Source of the DNA: Pandoraea iniqua
GTDB taxonomy: Bacteria; Pseudomonadota; Gammaproteobacteria; Burkholderiales; Burkholderiaceae
Assembly: GCF_902459685.1 (NCBI RefSeq)
Contig: NZ_CABPSF010000002.1
Coordinates: forward strand, 186,001 to 250,000
Length of the DNA stretch: 64,000 nt
Reading direction: 5' to 3'
The notes below the pieces were generated by a model that was not told where the DNA came from, made no database searches, and worked only from the letters and a program-made list of their open reading frames with translations. Made by a program: the position numbers and the translations under genes. Shown in pieces: positions 54,692 through 64,000 of the stretch; the first letter of the stretch is position 1; the number at the start of each line of letters is the position of its first letter.

Positions 54692-55807
54692 ATGACGCGC
54701 CCTTTCAACTTTTCCGCCGGACCGGCGGCACTGCCCGCCGAGGTTCTCACGCAGGCAGCCGAAGAGATGCTCGACTGGCAAGGTGCCGGGATGGGCGTGA
54801 TGGAGATGAGCCATCGCGGCCGGGAGTTCATGAGCATTCTGGCGCAGGCGCAAGCCGATCTGCGCGAACTGCTGGCGGTTCCCGACAACTACCGCATCCT
54901 GTTCATGCAGGGCGGTGCGCTCGCGGAAAACGCCATCGTGCCGATGAACCTGCTCGGCGGTGAGCGTGCGGGCGAGCGTCGCACGGCCGATTACGTGGTG
55001 ACCGGCTCGTGGTCGGTGAAGTCGCAGAAAGAGGCGCGCAAGTACTGCGACGTCAACATCGCGGCAACGACCGAGGCCGAGAAGTTCACGCGTTTGCCGC
55101 AGGTGTCGGAATGGCAGTTGTCGAAGGACCCGGCGTACGTGCACATCTGCACGAACGAGACGATCCACGGTGTCGAATACTTCTGGACGCCCGATCTGGC
55201 GGCTGCCGGCTTGCCGGCGGACACGCCGCTCGTGGCCGATGTCTCGTCGCACGTGTTGTCGCGCCCGATGGATGTCTCGAAGTTCGGCGTGTTGTACGGC
55301 GGAGCGCAGAAGAACATTGGCCCGTCGGGCCTGACCCTCGTCATCGTTCGCGACGACTTGCTGGGCCGCTCGCTGCCGTTCACGCCGAGCGCCTTCGACT
55401 GGAAGACGGTCGCCGAGAACGATTCAATGTTCAATACGCCGCCGACCTACGCGATCTACATTGCCGGGCTGGTGTTCCAGTGGCTCAAGCGTCAGGGCGG
55501 TCTCGTCGCGATGGAAGCGCAGAACAAGGCCAAGGCCGAACTGCTCTACGGCTATCTCGACAGCAGCGGGTTTTATCGCACGACGGTCGAAGCGGACTGC
55601 CGCTCGCGGATGAATGTTCCGTTCTTCCTGCACGACGACGCACTCAACGAAGCTTTCCTGACCGGCGCTCGCGAGCGCGGTCTGCTGCAACTCAAGGGCC
55701 ACAAGTCCGTGGGAGGCATGCGCGCCTCGATCTACAACGCGATGCCGCTTGCCGGTGTCCAGGCGCTGGTCGACTATCTGCGCGAATTCGAGCGCAGCCA
55801 CGGCTGA
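54692..55807 (+). CDS. serC: Phosphoserine aminotransferase
   Basis: A 371-residue PLP enzyme that makes phosphoserine in serine synthesis and also acts in pyridoxal phosphate synthesis. It opens [20 protein letters not shown] with the family's first motif, [12 protein letters not shown] near residue 35, [18 protein letters not shown] near 72, and the PLP Lys in [18 protein letters not shown] near 199. The length fits SerC (362 in E. coli). It is the first gene of the serC-pheA-tyrA-aroA run, behind a hairpin that might attenuate transcription. Confidence 0.97.
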   Translation: MTRPFNFSAGPAALPAEVLTQAAEEMLDWQGAGMGVMEMSHRGREFMSILAQAQADLRELLAVPDNYRILFMQGGALAENAIVPMNLLGGERAGERRTADYVVTGSWSVKSQKEARKYCDVNIAATTEAEKFTRLPQVSEWQLSKDPAYVHICTNETIHGVEYFWTPDLAAAGLPADTPLVADVSSHVLSRPMDVSKFGVLYGGAQKNIGPSGLTLVIVRDDLLGRSLPFTPSAFDWKTVAENDSMFNTPPTYAIYIAGLVFQWLKRQGGLVAMEAQNKAKAELLYGYLDSSGFYRTTVEADCRSRMNVPFFLHDDALNEAFLTGARERGLLQLKGHKSVGGMRASIYNAMPLAGVQALVDYLREFERSHG

Positions 55808-55911
55808 CGAGGGCAAATGACCGGCGTGATGGCGTTCTCCCGACACCTCGACAAGAACGCCTCGCCGCAAGCTGCCTGACTATGTCCCATCGCAAAAAGA
55901 CAACACGCTCC

Positions 55912-56994
55912 ATGGATGATGATCTGAACGCATCGCTTCGCCCCCTGCGCGAGAAAATCGATGCCATCGACGAGCAGCTGCTCAAGCTGCTCAATCAACG
56001 CGCCGCCGTCGCCCTCGAAGTGGGCGAGGTGAAGAAGCGCTTCGGCGCGCCGGTGTTCCGGCCCGAACGCGAATTGCAGGTAATTTCGCGACTGCAACAG
56101 GCCAACGACGGCCCGCTGTATGGCGATAATCTCGCGTCGATCTGGCGCGAGATCATGTCGGCGAGCCGCGCGCTCGAGAAGGTGATGACCGTGGCCTACC
56201 TCGGCCCGGCAGGCACCTACAGCGAGCAGGCCGCGCTCGCCTACTTCGGGCAGAGCGTTAAGGGCCTGCCGTGCCCGTCGCTCGATGAAGTATTTCGGGC
56301 GGTGGAAGCCGGCAGCGCCGACTTTGGCGTCGTGCCGGTCGAGAATTCGACCGAAGGCGTGGTGTCGCGCACGCTCGATCTGTTGCTGCAAAGCCCGCTG
56401 ACGATCGGTGGCGAGGTCGCATTGCCGATCCACCACAATCTGATGTCGCAATCCGGCGCGCTCGACGGCGTGACCCGTATCTGTTCGCATGCCCAGTCGC
56501 TGGCGCAGTGCCAGCACTGGCTGACGGCCCATTTCCCGACGCTGGAGCGTCAGGCGGTGTCGAGCAACGCCGAAGCGGCGCGTATGGCGGCGGCTGACCC
56601 GGCGATTGCTGCGATTGCCGGCGATTCGGCGGCAACGCAATACGGCTTGCAGATCGCGTTTTCGCACGTGCAGGACGATCCGCACAACCGTACGCGCTTT
56701 GTCGTGATCGGCACGCAGGATCCGTCGCCGAGCGGCCACGATCAGACGTCGCTGATTCTGTCGGTGCCTAATCGTGCCGGTGCCGTGGTGGCGCTGCTCG
56801 AACCGCTGGCCAATAACGGCGTGTCGATGACCCGCTTCGAGTCGCGTCCGGCCAAGAGCGGCGCGTGGGAGTACTACTTCTACGTCGACTTCGAGGGGCA
56901 TCGCGACGATGTCAATGTGGCCAAGGCACTTGATTCGCTGCGACAGAACGCGGCGTACTGCAAGGTGCTCGGGTCCTACCCGCGCTCGGCCTGA
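55912..56994 (+). CDS. pheA: Chorismate mutase / prephenate dehydratase (P-protein)
   Basis: A 360-residue bifunctional enzyme of phenylalanine synthesis. Residues about 8-95 are the AroQ chorismate mutase helix bundle (LREKIDAIDEQLLKLLNQRA). Residues about 100-275 are the dehydratase with YLGPAGTYSEQAALAYFG and the active-site NRTRFVVIG. The end is an ACT domain that senses phenylalanine, with SMTRFESRPAKSGAWEYYFY. ATG 55912 is chosen; ATG 55882 (adding MSHRKKTTRS) is possible. The frame is open far upstream, but that part overlaps serC. Confidence 0.95.
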   Translation: MDDDLNASLRPLREKIDAIDEQLLKLLNQRAAVALEVGEVKKRFGAPVFRPERELQVISRLQQANDGPLYGDNLASIWREIMSASRALEKVMTVAYLGPAGTYSEQAALAYFGQSVKGLPCPSLDEVFRAVEAGSADFGVVPVENSTEGVVSRTLDLLLQSPLTIGGEVALPIHHNLMSQSGALDGVTRICSHAQSLAQCQHWLTAHFPTLERQAVSSNAEAARMAAADPAIAAIAGDSAATQYGLQIAFSHVQDDPHNRTRFVVIGTQDPSPSGHDQTSLILSVPNRAGAVVALLEPLANNGVSMTRFESRPAKSGAWEYYFYVDFEGHRDDVNVAKALDSLRQNAAYCKVLGSYPRSA

Positions 56995-57015
56995 CGCGTG
57001 GCAGGCGATACATCC

Positions 57016-57888
57016 ATGAGTCTGAATAAACTCGTTATCTGCGGTGTCGGCCTGATCGGCGGCTCGCTGGCGCGTGCGCTCAAAGCCGCAGGCGACGTGC
57101 GCGAAGTCGTCGGTGTCGGGCGTAGCGAGGCCTCGTTGGCGCGCGCCTGCGAACTCGGCGTGATCGACCGCGCGGCCACATCGATGGCTGACGCGGTGGC
57201 CGGTGCCGATATCGTGGTGCTGGCGGCTCCGGTCGCGCAGACCCCTGCGTTGCTCGCCGCGATGCGTGGGCATCTGCACGGCGACACGATCGTGACGGAC
57301 GCGGGCAGCACCAAGAGCGACGCGGTTGCCGCTGCACGCGCGTCGCTCGGCGATGCGGTGTGGCGCTTTGTGCCCGGGCATCCGATTGCCGGGGCGGAGT
57401 TGTCCGGCGTCGATGCGGCGAAGGCCGACCTGTATCGCGACCGGCGCGTCGTCTTGTGTCCGCAACCCGAAAATCGTGGCGAAGATGTGGCGCGTGTGCG
57501 TGCCATGTGGGAGGCCACGGGGGCGCGTGTGTCGGAGATGACTGAAACGCAGCACGACCGCGTGTTTGCGTCGGTCAGTCATTTGCCTCATGTGCTGTCT
57601 TATGCACTGATCGCGCAGATTCTCGAGGCGCCCGATGCGGCGCTGAAGTTCGGCTTCGCCGGCGGTGGCTTTCGCGATTTCACGCGCATTGCCGCGTCGA
57701 ATCCGGAGATGTGGCGCGACATCTGCGTCGCCAACCGCGAAGCGTTGCTGGCCGAACTCGACGGCTATCTGGCAACGCTAGGTACGCTGCGCCAACTGAT
57801 CGATGCCGGCGACGGCGCCGGTCTCGAGGCCGTGTTCGCGCGTACCAGCCAAGCGCGCACGGACTGGGCCAAGCAACAGGAAAAGTAA
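57016..57888 (+). CDS. tyrA: Prephenate/arogenate dehydrogenase
   Basis: A 290-residue TyrA without a mutase or ACT domain. The NAD(P)-binding motif is [20 protein letters not shown], and the catalytic His is in [33 protein letters not shown] further on is conserved. It oxidatively decarboxylates prephenate (or arogenate) toward tyrosine. It starts 21 bases after pheA, with no hisC-type gene between, and its stop overlaps the aroA start. An in-frame GTG at 56998 is an alternative start. Confidence 0.94.
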   Translation: MSLNKLVICGVGLIGGSLARALKAAGDVREVVGVGRSEASLARACELGVIDRAATSMADAVAGADIVVLAAPVAQTPALLAAMRGHLHGDTIVTDAGSTKSDAVAAARASLGDAVWRFVPGHPIAGAELSGVDAAKADLYRDRRVVLCPQPENRGEDVARVRAMWEATGARVSEMTETQHDRVFASVSHLPHVLSYALIAQILEAPDAALKFGFAGGGFRDFTRIAASNPEMWRDICVANREALLAELDGYLATLGTLRQLIDAGDGAGLEAVFARTSQARTDWAKQQEK

Positions 57889-59219
57889 TGGAAACGCTCG
57901 ATCTCGGCCCGTACGGGCACGCCGAAGGCACGCTGCGCCTGCCCGGCTCGAAAAGCATCTCGAATCGCGTACTGCTGCTCGCCGCGCTCTCGCGCGGCAC
58001 GACGCGCGTACGCGATTTGCTGGAATCCGACGACACTCGCGTGATGCTCGACGCGCTTGCTGCGCTCGGTGTCCCCTGCACGCAGGTGGGCGATACGCGT
58101 GACTTCATTGTGGAAGGCTGTGGGGGCGTGTTTCCCGTCAAGTCTGCCAAGCTCTTCATGGGCAACGCCGGGACGGCAATTCGCCCGTTGACGGCCGCGC
58201 TCGCGCTCAGTCATGGCGATTACAACGTGTCGGGTGTGGCGCGCATGCACGAACGTCCGATCGGCGATCTGGTGAACGGCCTGCGGCAGCTTGGCGCGCA
58301 GATCGATTACCTCGGCAACGACGGCTATCCGCCGTTGCACATCAAGCCGGCCGATGTCGAGGCACCCGCTGCGCCAATTCGCGTGCGTGGTGATGTGTCG
58401 AGTCAATTCCTCACCGCGCTGCTGCTTACGCTGCCGCTGCTGCCGTCAGCCACCGGCGAGATTGTGGTGGAAGTCGAAGGCGAACTGATTTCCAAGCCCT
58501 ATATCGACATCACCTTGCGCTTGCTGCGCCGGTTCGGTATCGATGTGCGGCAGGATGGCTGGGAGCGCTTTACGTTGCCGGCGGCCGGGGCGGCCGGGGC
58601 TGACGGGGCGAAGTACCTTAGCCCGGGTGAGATTCGCGTCGAAGGCGATGCCTCGTCGGCATCGTACTTTCTCGCCGCCGGTGCGATTGGCGGCGGCCCG
58701 CTGCGGGTCGAAGGCGTGGGACGCGACAGCATTCAGGGCGACGTGCGGTTTGTCGATGCGCTTGCCGCGATGGGCGCGCGCGTCACGTTGCACGACGACG
58801 CCATCGAAGTGCGTGGCATCGATACGCCGAGCGGCAAGCTGCGTGCGCTCGACATGGACTTCAATCACATTCCCGATGCGGCGATGACGATTGCCGTTGC
58901 GGCATTGTTCGCTGACGGTACGACGACGCTGCGCAACATCGCGAGCTGGCGGGTGAAGGAAACCGACCGCCTCGCCGCGATGGCGACCGAACTGCGCAAG
59001 GTGGGCGCGACGGTGGAAGAGGGCGCGGATTACCTGCGCGTGACCCCGCCCGCAGTGCTGACGCCGAATGCATCCATCGATACCTACGACGACCACCGCA
59101 TGGCGATGTGCTTCTCGTTGGTGAGCTTGGGAGGCGTGCCGGTAACCATCAACGATCCGAAGTGCGTTGCGAAGACGTTCCCGACCTATTTCGACGAGTT
59201 TGCCCGCGTGGCGTCGTAA
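57888..59219 (+). CDS. aroA: EPSP synthase (3-phosphoshikimate 1-carboxyvinyltransferase)
   Basis: A 443-residue EPSP synthase that joins PEP to shikimate-3-phosphate. It opens [20 protein letters not shown], has the class I glyphosate-binding motif [16 protein letters not shown] near residue 92 with unchanged Gly, Thr and Pro, and the [20 protein letters not shown] active-site segment near 360. The class is the glyphosate-sensitive type. A loop of about 15 extra residues ([12 protein letters not shown]) enlarges it slightly. ATG 57888 shares its A with the tyrA stop codon, so the two are coupled. Confidence 0.97.
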   Translation: METLDLGPYGHAEGTLRLPGSKSISNRVLLLAALSRGTTRVRDLLESDDTRVMLDALAALGVPCTQVGDTRDFIVEGCGGVFPVKSAKLFMGNAGTAIRPLTAALALSHGDYNVSGVARMHERPIGDLVNGLRQLGAQIDYLGNDGYPPLHIKPADVEAPAAPIRVRGDVSSQFLTALLLTLPLLPSATGEIVVEVEGELISKPYIDITLRLLRRFGIDVRQDGWERFTLPAAGAAGADGAKYLSPGEIRVEGDASSASYFLAAGAIGGGPLRVEGVGRDSIQGDVRFVDALAAMGARVTLHDDAIEVRGIDTPSGKLRALDMDFNHIPDAAMTIAVAALFADGTTTLRNIASWRVKETDRLAAMATELRKVGATVEEGADYLRVTPPAVLTPNASIDTYDDHRMAMCFSLVSLGGVPVTINDPKCVAKTFPTYFDEFARVAS

Positions 59220-59277
59220 TGGCGTCGTGATTTTTTGCGACGTTGGCGACGGGTTGGCAGCGATGGCGCGGGGCGGC

Positions 59278-60594
59278 TCAGCCTTGCCCCGTCATCGTTT
59301 GCCAGAGCAGCACGCCGTTGAGCGCCACGATGGCGGCGGCGATGATCCACGCCAGTGCCAGCAATAGCCCGCGGACTCGCCATTGCCCCATCAGCTTGGC
59401 ATCGCCGGCAAAGCGAACGAGTGGAATCACGGCAAATGGTAATTGCAGGCTCAGCACTACCTGACTGAAGATCAGCAGGTTGGTCGTCTGGGCTTCACCG
59501 CCGTGGCCGACGATCAGTAGCGCGGGAATCAAGGCCAGCCCGCGCGTGATCAGTGCCCGCTGCCAAGGCTTCATGCGCAGGTTCAGGAAGCCTTCCATGG
59601 TGACCTGACCGGCAAGCGTTGCCGTCACCGTTGAATTGAGGCCACAGGCGAGCAGCGCAACGGCGAACATCACGCCAGCCCATTGATTCCCCAGCAACGG
59701 GGCGAGCATTTTGTGGGCGTCGCCAAGCGATTCCACACCGGTGTTGCCGCTGGCGTGAAACACGGCTGCCGCAAGAATCAGTAATGCCGCGTTGATCAGA
59801 AACGCAAAGCCGAGCGAGAGCGTCGTGTCCCATTGCGTCGCGCGCAACGCGCGTGCCATCGTGACCGGCGTGCGTTCGGGCATGGCCTCGCCGCGCATGC
59901 GCAGCAGGGCCGAATGCAGGTAAAGGTTGTGCGGCATGACCGTCGCACCGAGAATGCCGGTCGCGAGCCAAAGCATGCCCGCCTGCGCGACGATTTCGCT
60001 GCGTGGGCGCATCCCGGCAAGGGCGGCGCCCCAGTCCGGATTGGCGAGGGCCAGTTGGGCGGCAAAGCAACCGGCAGTCAGCAGAATGAGCGCGGCGACG
60101 GCACCCTCGAGGCGGCGTTGTCCGAAACCTTGCAGACCGAGCATGGCGAAGGCGAGCGCCCCGGCGAGCAGCACCCCGACGGGCAGCGACACGCCGAAGA
60201 GCAGTTGCAGCGCCACGGCACTCCCGATGATCTCGGCGAGGTCGCAGGCGATGATGGCGATCTCGCAAAGCGCCCATAACGCCAGCGAAGTGCGGCGGCT
60301 ATACTGGCTACGTGAGAGTTGGGCAAGGTCGCGCCCGGTCACCAGACCGACGCGCGCGGCAAGCCACTGCAACAGCAAGGCCATCATGCTCGAAAGCAGG
60401 ACGACGGACAGGAGCGTGTAGCCGTATCGGGCGCCCCCGGCGATGGCCGTGGCCCAGTTGCCCGGATCCATATAGCCAACGGCAATCAGCGTGCCCGCGC
60501 CGGCGAACCCCAGCCAGCGCTGCGGACGGCGCGGTGGTTCGTCGGGTGATGGGGCCCATTCGGGGCCGACTAAGGGATAATCGCGGCTTTGCAT
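59278..60594 (-). CDS. mntH: Nramp-family Mn2+/Fe2+ transporter
   Basis: A 438-residue divalent-metal/proton symporter with about 11 hydrophobic helices. The metal-site motif YMDPGNWATAIAGGARYG is in helix 1 (Asp and Asn ligands) and the conserved VMPHNLYLHSALLRMRGEA is in the loop after helix 6, both diagnostic of Nramp. ATG 60594 has GGAAGG upstream; the frame to 60678 covers the regulatory region. It stands on the opposite strand between aroA and cmk, interrupting an otherwise collinear block. A Fur box lies just upstream, pointing to iron-responsive repression. Confidence 0.95.
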   Translation of the reverse strand: MQSRDYPLVGPEWAPSPDEPPRRPQRWLGFAGAGTLIAVGYMDPGNWATAIAGGARYGYTLLSVVLLSSMMALLLQWLAARVGLVTGRDLAQLSRSQYSRRTSLALWALCEIAIIACDLAEIIGSAVALQLLFGVSLPVGVLLAGALAFAMLGLQGFGQRRLEGAVAALILLTAGCFAAQLALANPDWGAALAGMRPRSEIVAQAGMLWLATGILGATVMPHNLYLHSALLRMRGEAMPERTPVTMARALRATQWDTTLSLGFAFLINAALLILAAAVFHASGNTGVESLGDAHKMLAPLLGNQWAGVMFAVALLACGLNSTVTATLAGQVTMEGFLNLRMKPWQRALITRGLALIPALLIVGHGGEAQTTNLLIFSQVVLSLQLPFAVIPLVRFAGDAKLMGQWRVRGLLLALAWIIAAAIVALNGVLLWQTMTGQG

Positions 60595-60633
60595 GGCAGT
60601 GACACCTTCCGGGACGCGAGTTGCGTTTACATC

Positions 60634-60657
60634 TAAATGATAATCATTATTATTTAA
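60634..60657. promoter_or_regulatory. Fur box
   Basis: TAAATGATAATCATTATTA and its extension TTTAA (60634-60657) closely match the GATAATGATAATCATTATC Fur consensus. It lies 40 bp upstream of mntH and about 50 bp upstream of the plus-strand cmk. Confidence 0.85.
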
Positions 60658-60704
60658 TTCGGAAGTTTTATTTTTCAATGCGTTGGATAGACAGAGACGA
60701 AGGG

Positions 60705-61400
60705 ATGCCTGATTCGATGTTCGTGGACGATTCGGTTTCGGTAATTACGGTGGATGGCCCGACGGCGTCCGGCAAGGGAACGGTGGCGCACCGTGTTGCC
60801 GACGCGCTGGGCTTCCATTATCTGGACAGCGGCGCGCTTTACCGCCTGACGGCGCTCGCGAGCGCCCGCCACGGGATTGACCCGGACGACGCCAATGGGC
60901 TCACGGTGCTGGCCGAGACGCTCGACGTGCGGTTCAAGGAACAGCGCATCTGGCTGGCGGGTGAAGATGTGACCGACGCGATCCGGGCCGAAGCGATCGG
61001 TAACCGGGCGTCGAGTATTGCGGTGCACAAGCCGGTGCGTCAGGCGCTGGTGGCCTTGCAGCGGGGCTTCAAGACCGCGCCGGGACTCGTAGCGGACGGT
61101 CGCGACATGGGCACGGTGATCTTCCCCGAGGCGGAACTGAAGGTGTTTTTGACCGCATCGCCACAGGCCCGTGCCGAGAGGCGGTATAAGCAATTGATAG
61201 AAAAAGGTTTTTCTGCTAACATAGACAGTCTCATGCTGGATCTTGAGGCGCGTGACGCACGGGATAGAAATCGTGTCGAAGCGCCGCTACGGCCAGCTGA
61301 GGGTGCGCGGGTACTCGATACTTCCGGGCTCAACGTCGATCAGGCGGTGGCTCAGGTGCTCGAATGGTTCGCGCAAGTGCAGTACCCGCAAGGCGCCTGA
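60705..61400 (+). CDS. cmk: Cytidylate kinase
   Basis: A 231-residue kinase that phosphorylates CMP and dCMP. The P-loop is [20 protein letters not shown], the NMP-binding region has [10 protein letters not shown], and [20 protein letters not shown] and [10 protein letters not shown] complete the family pattern. The start is not certain: ATG 60705 is chosen, ATG 60717 and ATG 60678 are alternatives (GAAGGG just before 60705 fits 60717 loosely). Followed by rpsA, the usual pairing. Confidence 0.95.
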   Translation: MPDSMFVDDSVSVITVDGPTASGKGTVAHRVADALGFHYLDSGALYRLTALASARHGIDPDDANGLTVLAETLDVRFKEQRIWLAGEDVTDAIRAEAIGNRASSIAVHKPVRQALVALQRGFKTAPGLVADGRDMGTVIFPEAELKVFLTASPQARAERRYKQLIEKGFSANIDSLMLDLEARDARDRNRVEAPLRPAEGARVLDTSGLNVDQAVAQVLEWFAQVQYPQGA

Positions 61401-61516
61401 CCGAGTGTTTCATGCAGTCACTCAGTCCGGATTTGTCTAACCTTTAACCCAACCGTTGTGCGTTTTTGTCAGCCCCCCCTTCGGGATCTGAGACGCCAGC
61501 GGCGTAATCCACATTT

Positions 61517-63220
61517 ATGTCCGACCTGCAAACCTCGACCAACGAATCTTTCGCGGCGCTTTTCGAAGAGTCGCTCTCCCGTCAAGACATGCGTGCTGGT
61601 GAAGTCATCAGCGCTGAAGTCGTTCGGGTTGACCACAACTTCGTGGTCGTCAACGCCGGGCTCAAGTCCGAAGCGTACATCCCCATCGAAGAATTCCTGA
61701 ATGATCAGGGCGAGGTCGAAGTTCAGGCCGGCGACTTTGTTTCCGTGGCGATCGACGCCCTGGAAAACGGCTACGGCGACACCGTGCTGTCGCGCGACAA
61801 GGCCAAGCGTCTGGCTTCGTGGCTGCAACTGGAAAAGGCTCTCGAATCGGGCGACCTCGTGACCGGTACGATCACCGGCAAGGTCAAGGGCGGCCTGACC
61901 GTGATGGTCAATGGCATCCGCGCATTCCTGCCGGGTTCGCTGGTTGACACGCGTCCGGTCAAGGACACGACCCCGTACGAAGGCAAGACCCTCGAATTCA
62001 AGGTTATCAAGCTCGACCGCAAGCGCAACAACGTTGTGCTGTCGCGCCGTGCTGTGATCGAAGCCACCCAAGGTGAAGAGCGCGCCAAGCTGCTCGAAAC
62101 CCTGAAGGAAGGCGCGATCGTCAAGGGCGTGGTCAAGAACATCACCGACTACGGCGCATTCGTGGACCTCGGCGGTATCGACGGCCTGCTGCACATCACC
62201 GACATCGCATGGCGTCGTGTGCGTCACCCGAGCGAAGTTCTGTCGGTTGGCCAAGAAGTCACCGCCAAGATCCTCAAGTTCGATCAAGAGAAGGGCCGTG
62301 TCTCGCTGGGCGTTAAGCAACTCGGCGAAGATCCGTGGGAAGGCATTGCTCGCCGTTACCCGCAAGGCACCCGCCTGTTCGGTAAGGTCACCAACATCAC
62401 TGACTACGGCGCATTCGTCGAAGTCGAATCGGGCATCGAAGGCCTGGTTCACGTGTCGGAAATGGACTGGACCAACAAGAACGTTGCACCGACCAAGGTT
62501 GTCCAGTTGGGCGACGAAGTCGAAGTCATGGTTCTTGAGATCGACGAAGACCGTCGTCGTATCAGCCTCGGCATGAAGCAATGCAAGCCGAACCCGTGGG
62601 ATGATTTCTCGCGCAACTTCAAGAAGGGCGACAAGATCAAGGGCGGCATCAAGTCGATCACCGACTTTGGCGTGTTCATTGGTCTGCCTGGCGGCATCGA
62701 CGGCCTGGTCCACCTTTCGGACCTGTCGTGGAGCGAAACCGGCGAAGACGCCGTCCGCAAGTACAAGAAGGGCGACGAAGTCGAAGCCGTGGTTCTGGGT
62801 ATCGACGTCGAGAAGGAACGCATCTCGCTGGGTATCAAGCAGCTCGAAGGCGATCCGTTCAACACGTTTGTTGCGATCAACGACAAGGGCTCGATCGTCA
62901 ACGGTACGGTCAAGTCGGTTGATCCGAAGGGTGCTGTCGTGTCGCTGGGTGAGGACGTCGAAGGCTACCTGCGTGCTTCGGAAATCTCGCAAGATCGCGT
63001 GGAAGATGCCCGCAACGTGCTCAAGGATGGTGACGCCGTCAACGTGATGATCGTCAACATCGACCGCAAGTCGCGCAACATCAACCTGTCGATCAAGGCC
63101 AAGGATTCGGCTGAGCAACAGGAAGCGATGAGCAAGTTGTCGTCGGACAGCTCGGCAGCGAGCGGCACCACCAACCTCGGTGCGCTGCTCAAGGCCAAGC
63201 TGGACAGCCAGAATCAGTAA
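61517..63220 (+). CDS. rpsA: 30S ribosomal protein S1
   Basis: A 567-residue S1 with six S1/OB repeats (roughly residues 28-95, 110-175, 198-267, 283-355, 370-443, 457-527). Repeat landmarks are [40 protein letters not shown] and [21 protein letters not shown]1 binds mRNA leaders and helps start translation. The length is close to E. coli S1 (557). The leader has a poor Shine-Dalgarno, as is normal for rpsA. It precedes ihfB by 12 bases. Confidence 0.98.
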   Translation: MSDLQTSTNESFAALFEESLSRQDMRAGEVISAEVVRVDHNFVVVNAGLKSEAYIPIEEFLNDQGEVEVQAGDFVSVAIDALENGYGDTVLSRDKAKRLASWLQLEKALESGDLVTGTITGKVKGGLTVMVNGIRAFLPGSLVDTRPVKDTTPYEGKTLEFKVIKLDRKRNNVVLSRRAVIEATQGEERAKLLETLKEGAIVKGVVKNITDYGAFVDLGGIDGLLHITDIAWRRVRHPSEVLSVGQEVTAKILKFDQEKGRVSLGVKQLGEDPWEGIARRYPQGTRLFGKVTNITDYGAFVEVESGIEGLVHVSEMDWTNKNVAPTKVVQLGDEVEVMVLEIDEDRRRISLGMKQCKPNPWDDFSRNFKKGDKIKGGIKSITDFGVFIGLPGGIDGLVHLSDLSWSETGEDAVRKYKKGDEVEAVVLGIDVEKERISLGIKQLEGDPFNTFVAINDKGSIVNGTVKSVDPKGAVVSLGEDVEGYLRASEISQDRVEDARNVLKDGDAVNVMIVNIDRKSRNINLSIKAKDSAEQQEAMSKLSSDSSAASGTTNLGALLKAKLDSQNQ

Positions 63221-63232
63221 GGTCCAAGGCCT

Positions 63233-63526
63233 ATGACCAAGTCTGAATTGGTCAACCAGTTGGCGGCGCGGTTTCCCCAGTTGGTGCTCAAGGATGCCGA
63301 TTTCGCGGTGAAGACGATTCTCGACGCGATGGCTGACGCGCTTGCGCGCGGCCACCGTATCGAGATCCGCGGATTTGGTAGTTTTGGGCTCAACCGTCGG
63401 CCACCGCGCGTCGGCCGCAACCCCAAGTCGGGTGAGAAAGTGATGGTGCCGGAGAAATTCGTGCCTCACTTCAAGCCCGGCAAGGAGCTGCGAGAGCGGG
63501 TTGATCACAAGGCGTCGGACCAATAA
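63233..63526 (+). CDS. ihfB: Integration host factor beta subunit
   Basis: A 97-residue IHF-beta that bends DNA together with IHF-alpha in recombination, replication and transcription. It begins [20 protein letters not shown] and has the family's [20 protein letters not shown] (DNA-intercalating Pro in the beta-arm) and [19 protein letters not shown]. The two genes rpsA-ihfB are standard. It ends at a strong terminator. Confidence 0.97.
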   Translation: MTKSELVNQLAARFPQLVLKDADFAVKTILDAMADALARGHRIEIRGFGSFGLNRRPPRVGRNPKSGEKVMVPEKFVPHFKPGKELRERVDHKASDQ

Positions 63527-63548
63527 GGCCCTTTGGGATCTACTACGC

Positions 63549-63580
63549 AAAAAAAGCGCCTCAGGGCGCTTTTTTTGTTT
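63549..63580 (+). terminator. Rho-independent terminator of the cmk-rpsA-ihfB unit
   Basis: AAAAAAAGCGCC (63549-63560) pairs with GGCGCTTTTTTT (63565-63576) over loop TCAG and runs into GTTT. Confidence 0.9.
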
Positions 63581-63761
63581 CCGGGAGCGCAGATGCACAC
63601 AATTCCCGGAAATGTGAAGCGCGTTGCATGAACGCCGCCTCTCAGGGCACATCCGGTACAATACGCGCACGTGCCGGCCCGCGCGTGGGCAGTCTCAATG
63701 GACCCTGCGGGCCGAGCAAGTTGCAAAACATACGGCAATCCTGCCGCAGGAGCCTTTCGGC

Positions 63762-64000
63762 ATGAAGCTGATTGTTTGGATCGTTCGTCTCATCGTCTTC
63801 GTGGTGTTGCTGTGTCTCGCACTCGCCAACACGGGCGAAGTCACGTTGAACCTGTTCCTGGGCCATACGTGGACGGCACCGCTCATCATGATCGGTCTGG
63901 CGTTCTTCGTGGTCGGTGGCGTCATCGGAGTGCTGGCAACGTTGCCGAGCCTGATGCGTCAGCGGCTTGAGCTGCGTCGCACCCGCCGGGATCTGGCGCG
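63762..64000 (+). CDS. lapA: LapA (LPS assembly protein A) domain protein, 3' end outside window
   Basis: The first 79 residues of a LapA-family protein. Two hydrophobic helices, IVWIVRLIVFVVLLCLALAN and IMIGLAFFVVGGVIGVLATL, are followed by a basic cytosolic stretch (RQRLELRRTRRDLA). LapA works with LapB to tune LPS synthesis through LpxC turnover in E. coli. AGGAG lies 11 bases before the ATG at 63762. A TACAAT -10-like hexamer at 63657-63662 is a possible promoter. Only two bases of the next codon remain at the window end. Confidence 0.85.
   Translation, partial: MKLIVWIVRLIVFVVLLCLALANTGEVTLNLFLGHTWTAPLIMIGLAFFVVGGVIGVLATLPSLMRQRLELRRTRRDLA

Noticed and set aside
55009-55911. Upstream extension of the pheA frame
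   Set aside because: Lies inside serC in another frame; the chorismate mutase domain begins only after 55912.
1-64000. CRISPR array, prophage or insertion sequence
   Set aside because: No regularly spaced repeats, transposase, integrase or phage structural genes are visible anywhere.

Overview
The window is a piece of a high-GC betaproteobacterial chromosome, almost certainly Burkholderiaceae. Gene order (gyrA, a DUF2059 gene, serC, pheA, tyrA, aroA, cmk, rpsA, ihfB, lapA), a DUF2486 gene after pepA-holC, and the lgt/LysR/ilvD group all point there. Pandoraea is my best guess, from general impression rather than a search. Coding density is high. Apart from the first and last genes, which the window edges cut, I saw no broken genes, no insertion sequence, no CRISPR array and no rRNA. 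One tRNA gene (Leu, CAA) is present.

Layout. 0-3.7 kb: the tail of an autotransporter adhesin, a TPR protein with a glycosyltransferase-like C-terminus, and an overlapping lipoprotein hydrolase. 3.7-8.2 kb: an NmrA-like reductase and an FAD monooxygenase, divergent from an AraC regulator and an ArsO-like flavin monooxygenase. 8.2-10.4 kb: an accessory patch with three small unrecognised genes, next to tRNA-Leu. An imperfect copy of the tRNA 3' end lies inside the patch, as if an element once integrated there. 10.4-12.5 kb: an unaccompanied branched-chain-amino-acid-type binding protein and a beta-hydroxyacid dehydrogenase. 12.6-18.7 kb: sulfate assimilation (cysB divergent from a TauE exporter, then cysH, cysD, cysN, cobA). 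18.8-23.4 kb: a huge accessory gene for a DUF6543/dermonecrotic-toxin-like protein of about 1,530 residues. 23.6-28.7 kb: cbiX, lptG and lptF on the minus strand, then pepA, holC and DUF2486. 28.7-35.3 kb: a cytochrome c, two unlike dihydroxy-acid dehydratases, a LysR regulator and lgt. 35.4-43.4 kb: a complete malonate uptake and activation cluster (GntR regulator, DctPQM TRAP transporter, malonyl-CoA decarboxylase, an enoyl-CoA hydratase, malonyl-CoA synthetase) with a recognisable operator. 43.5-49.8 kb: a class V aminotransferase, DNA polymerase II, a SIMPL protein, an EVE protein and a ferritin-like protein. 49.9-64 kb: ompA, gyrA, the serine/aromatic amino acid operon, an Nramp transporter behind a Fur box, cmk, rpsA, ihfB and the start of lapA.

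How it works together. The malonate block imports malonate, activates it to malonyl-CoA and decarboxylates that to acetyl-CoA. The cys block activates sulfate to APS, reduces it to sulfite and makes the siroheme precursor, but sulfite reductase itself is absent from the cluster. The serC-pheA-tyrA-aroA run makes serine and aromatic amino acids. The most interesting items are the giant toxin-like protein inserted between cobA and cbiX, the natural Ala-83 in GyrA, the tRNA-Leu repeat with its small unknown cargo, the adhesin/TPR-glycosyltransferase pair, and the Fur-box mntH gene that splits the aromatic supraoperon.
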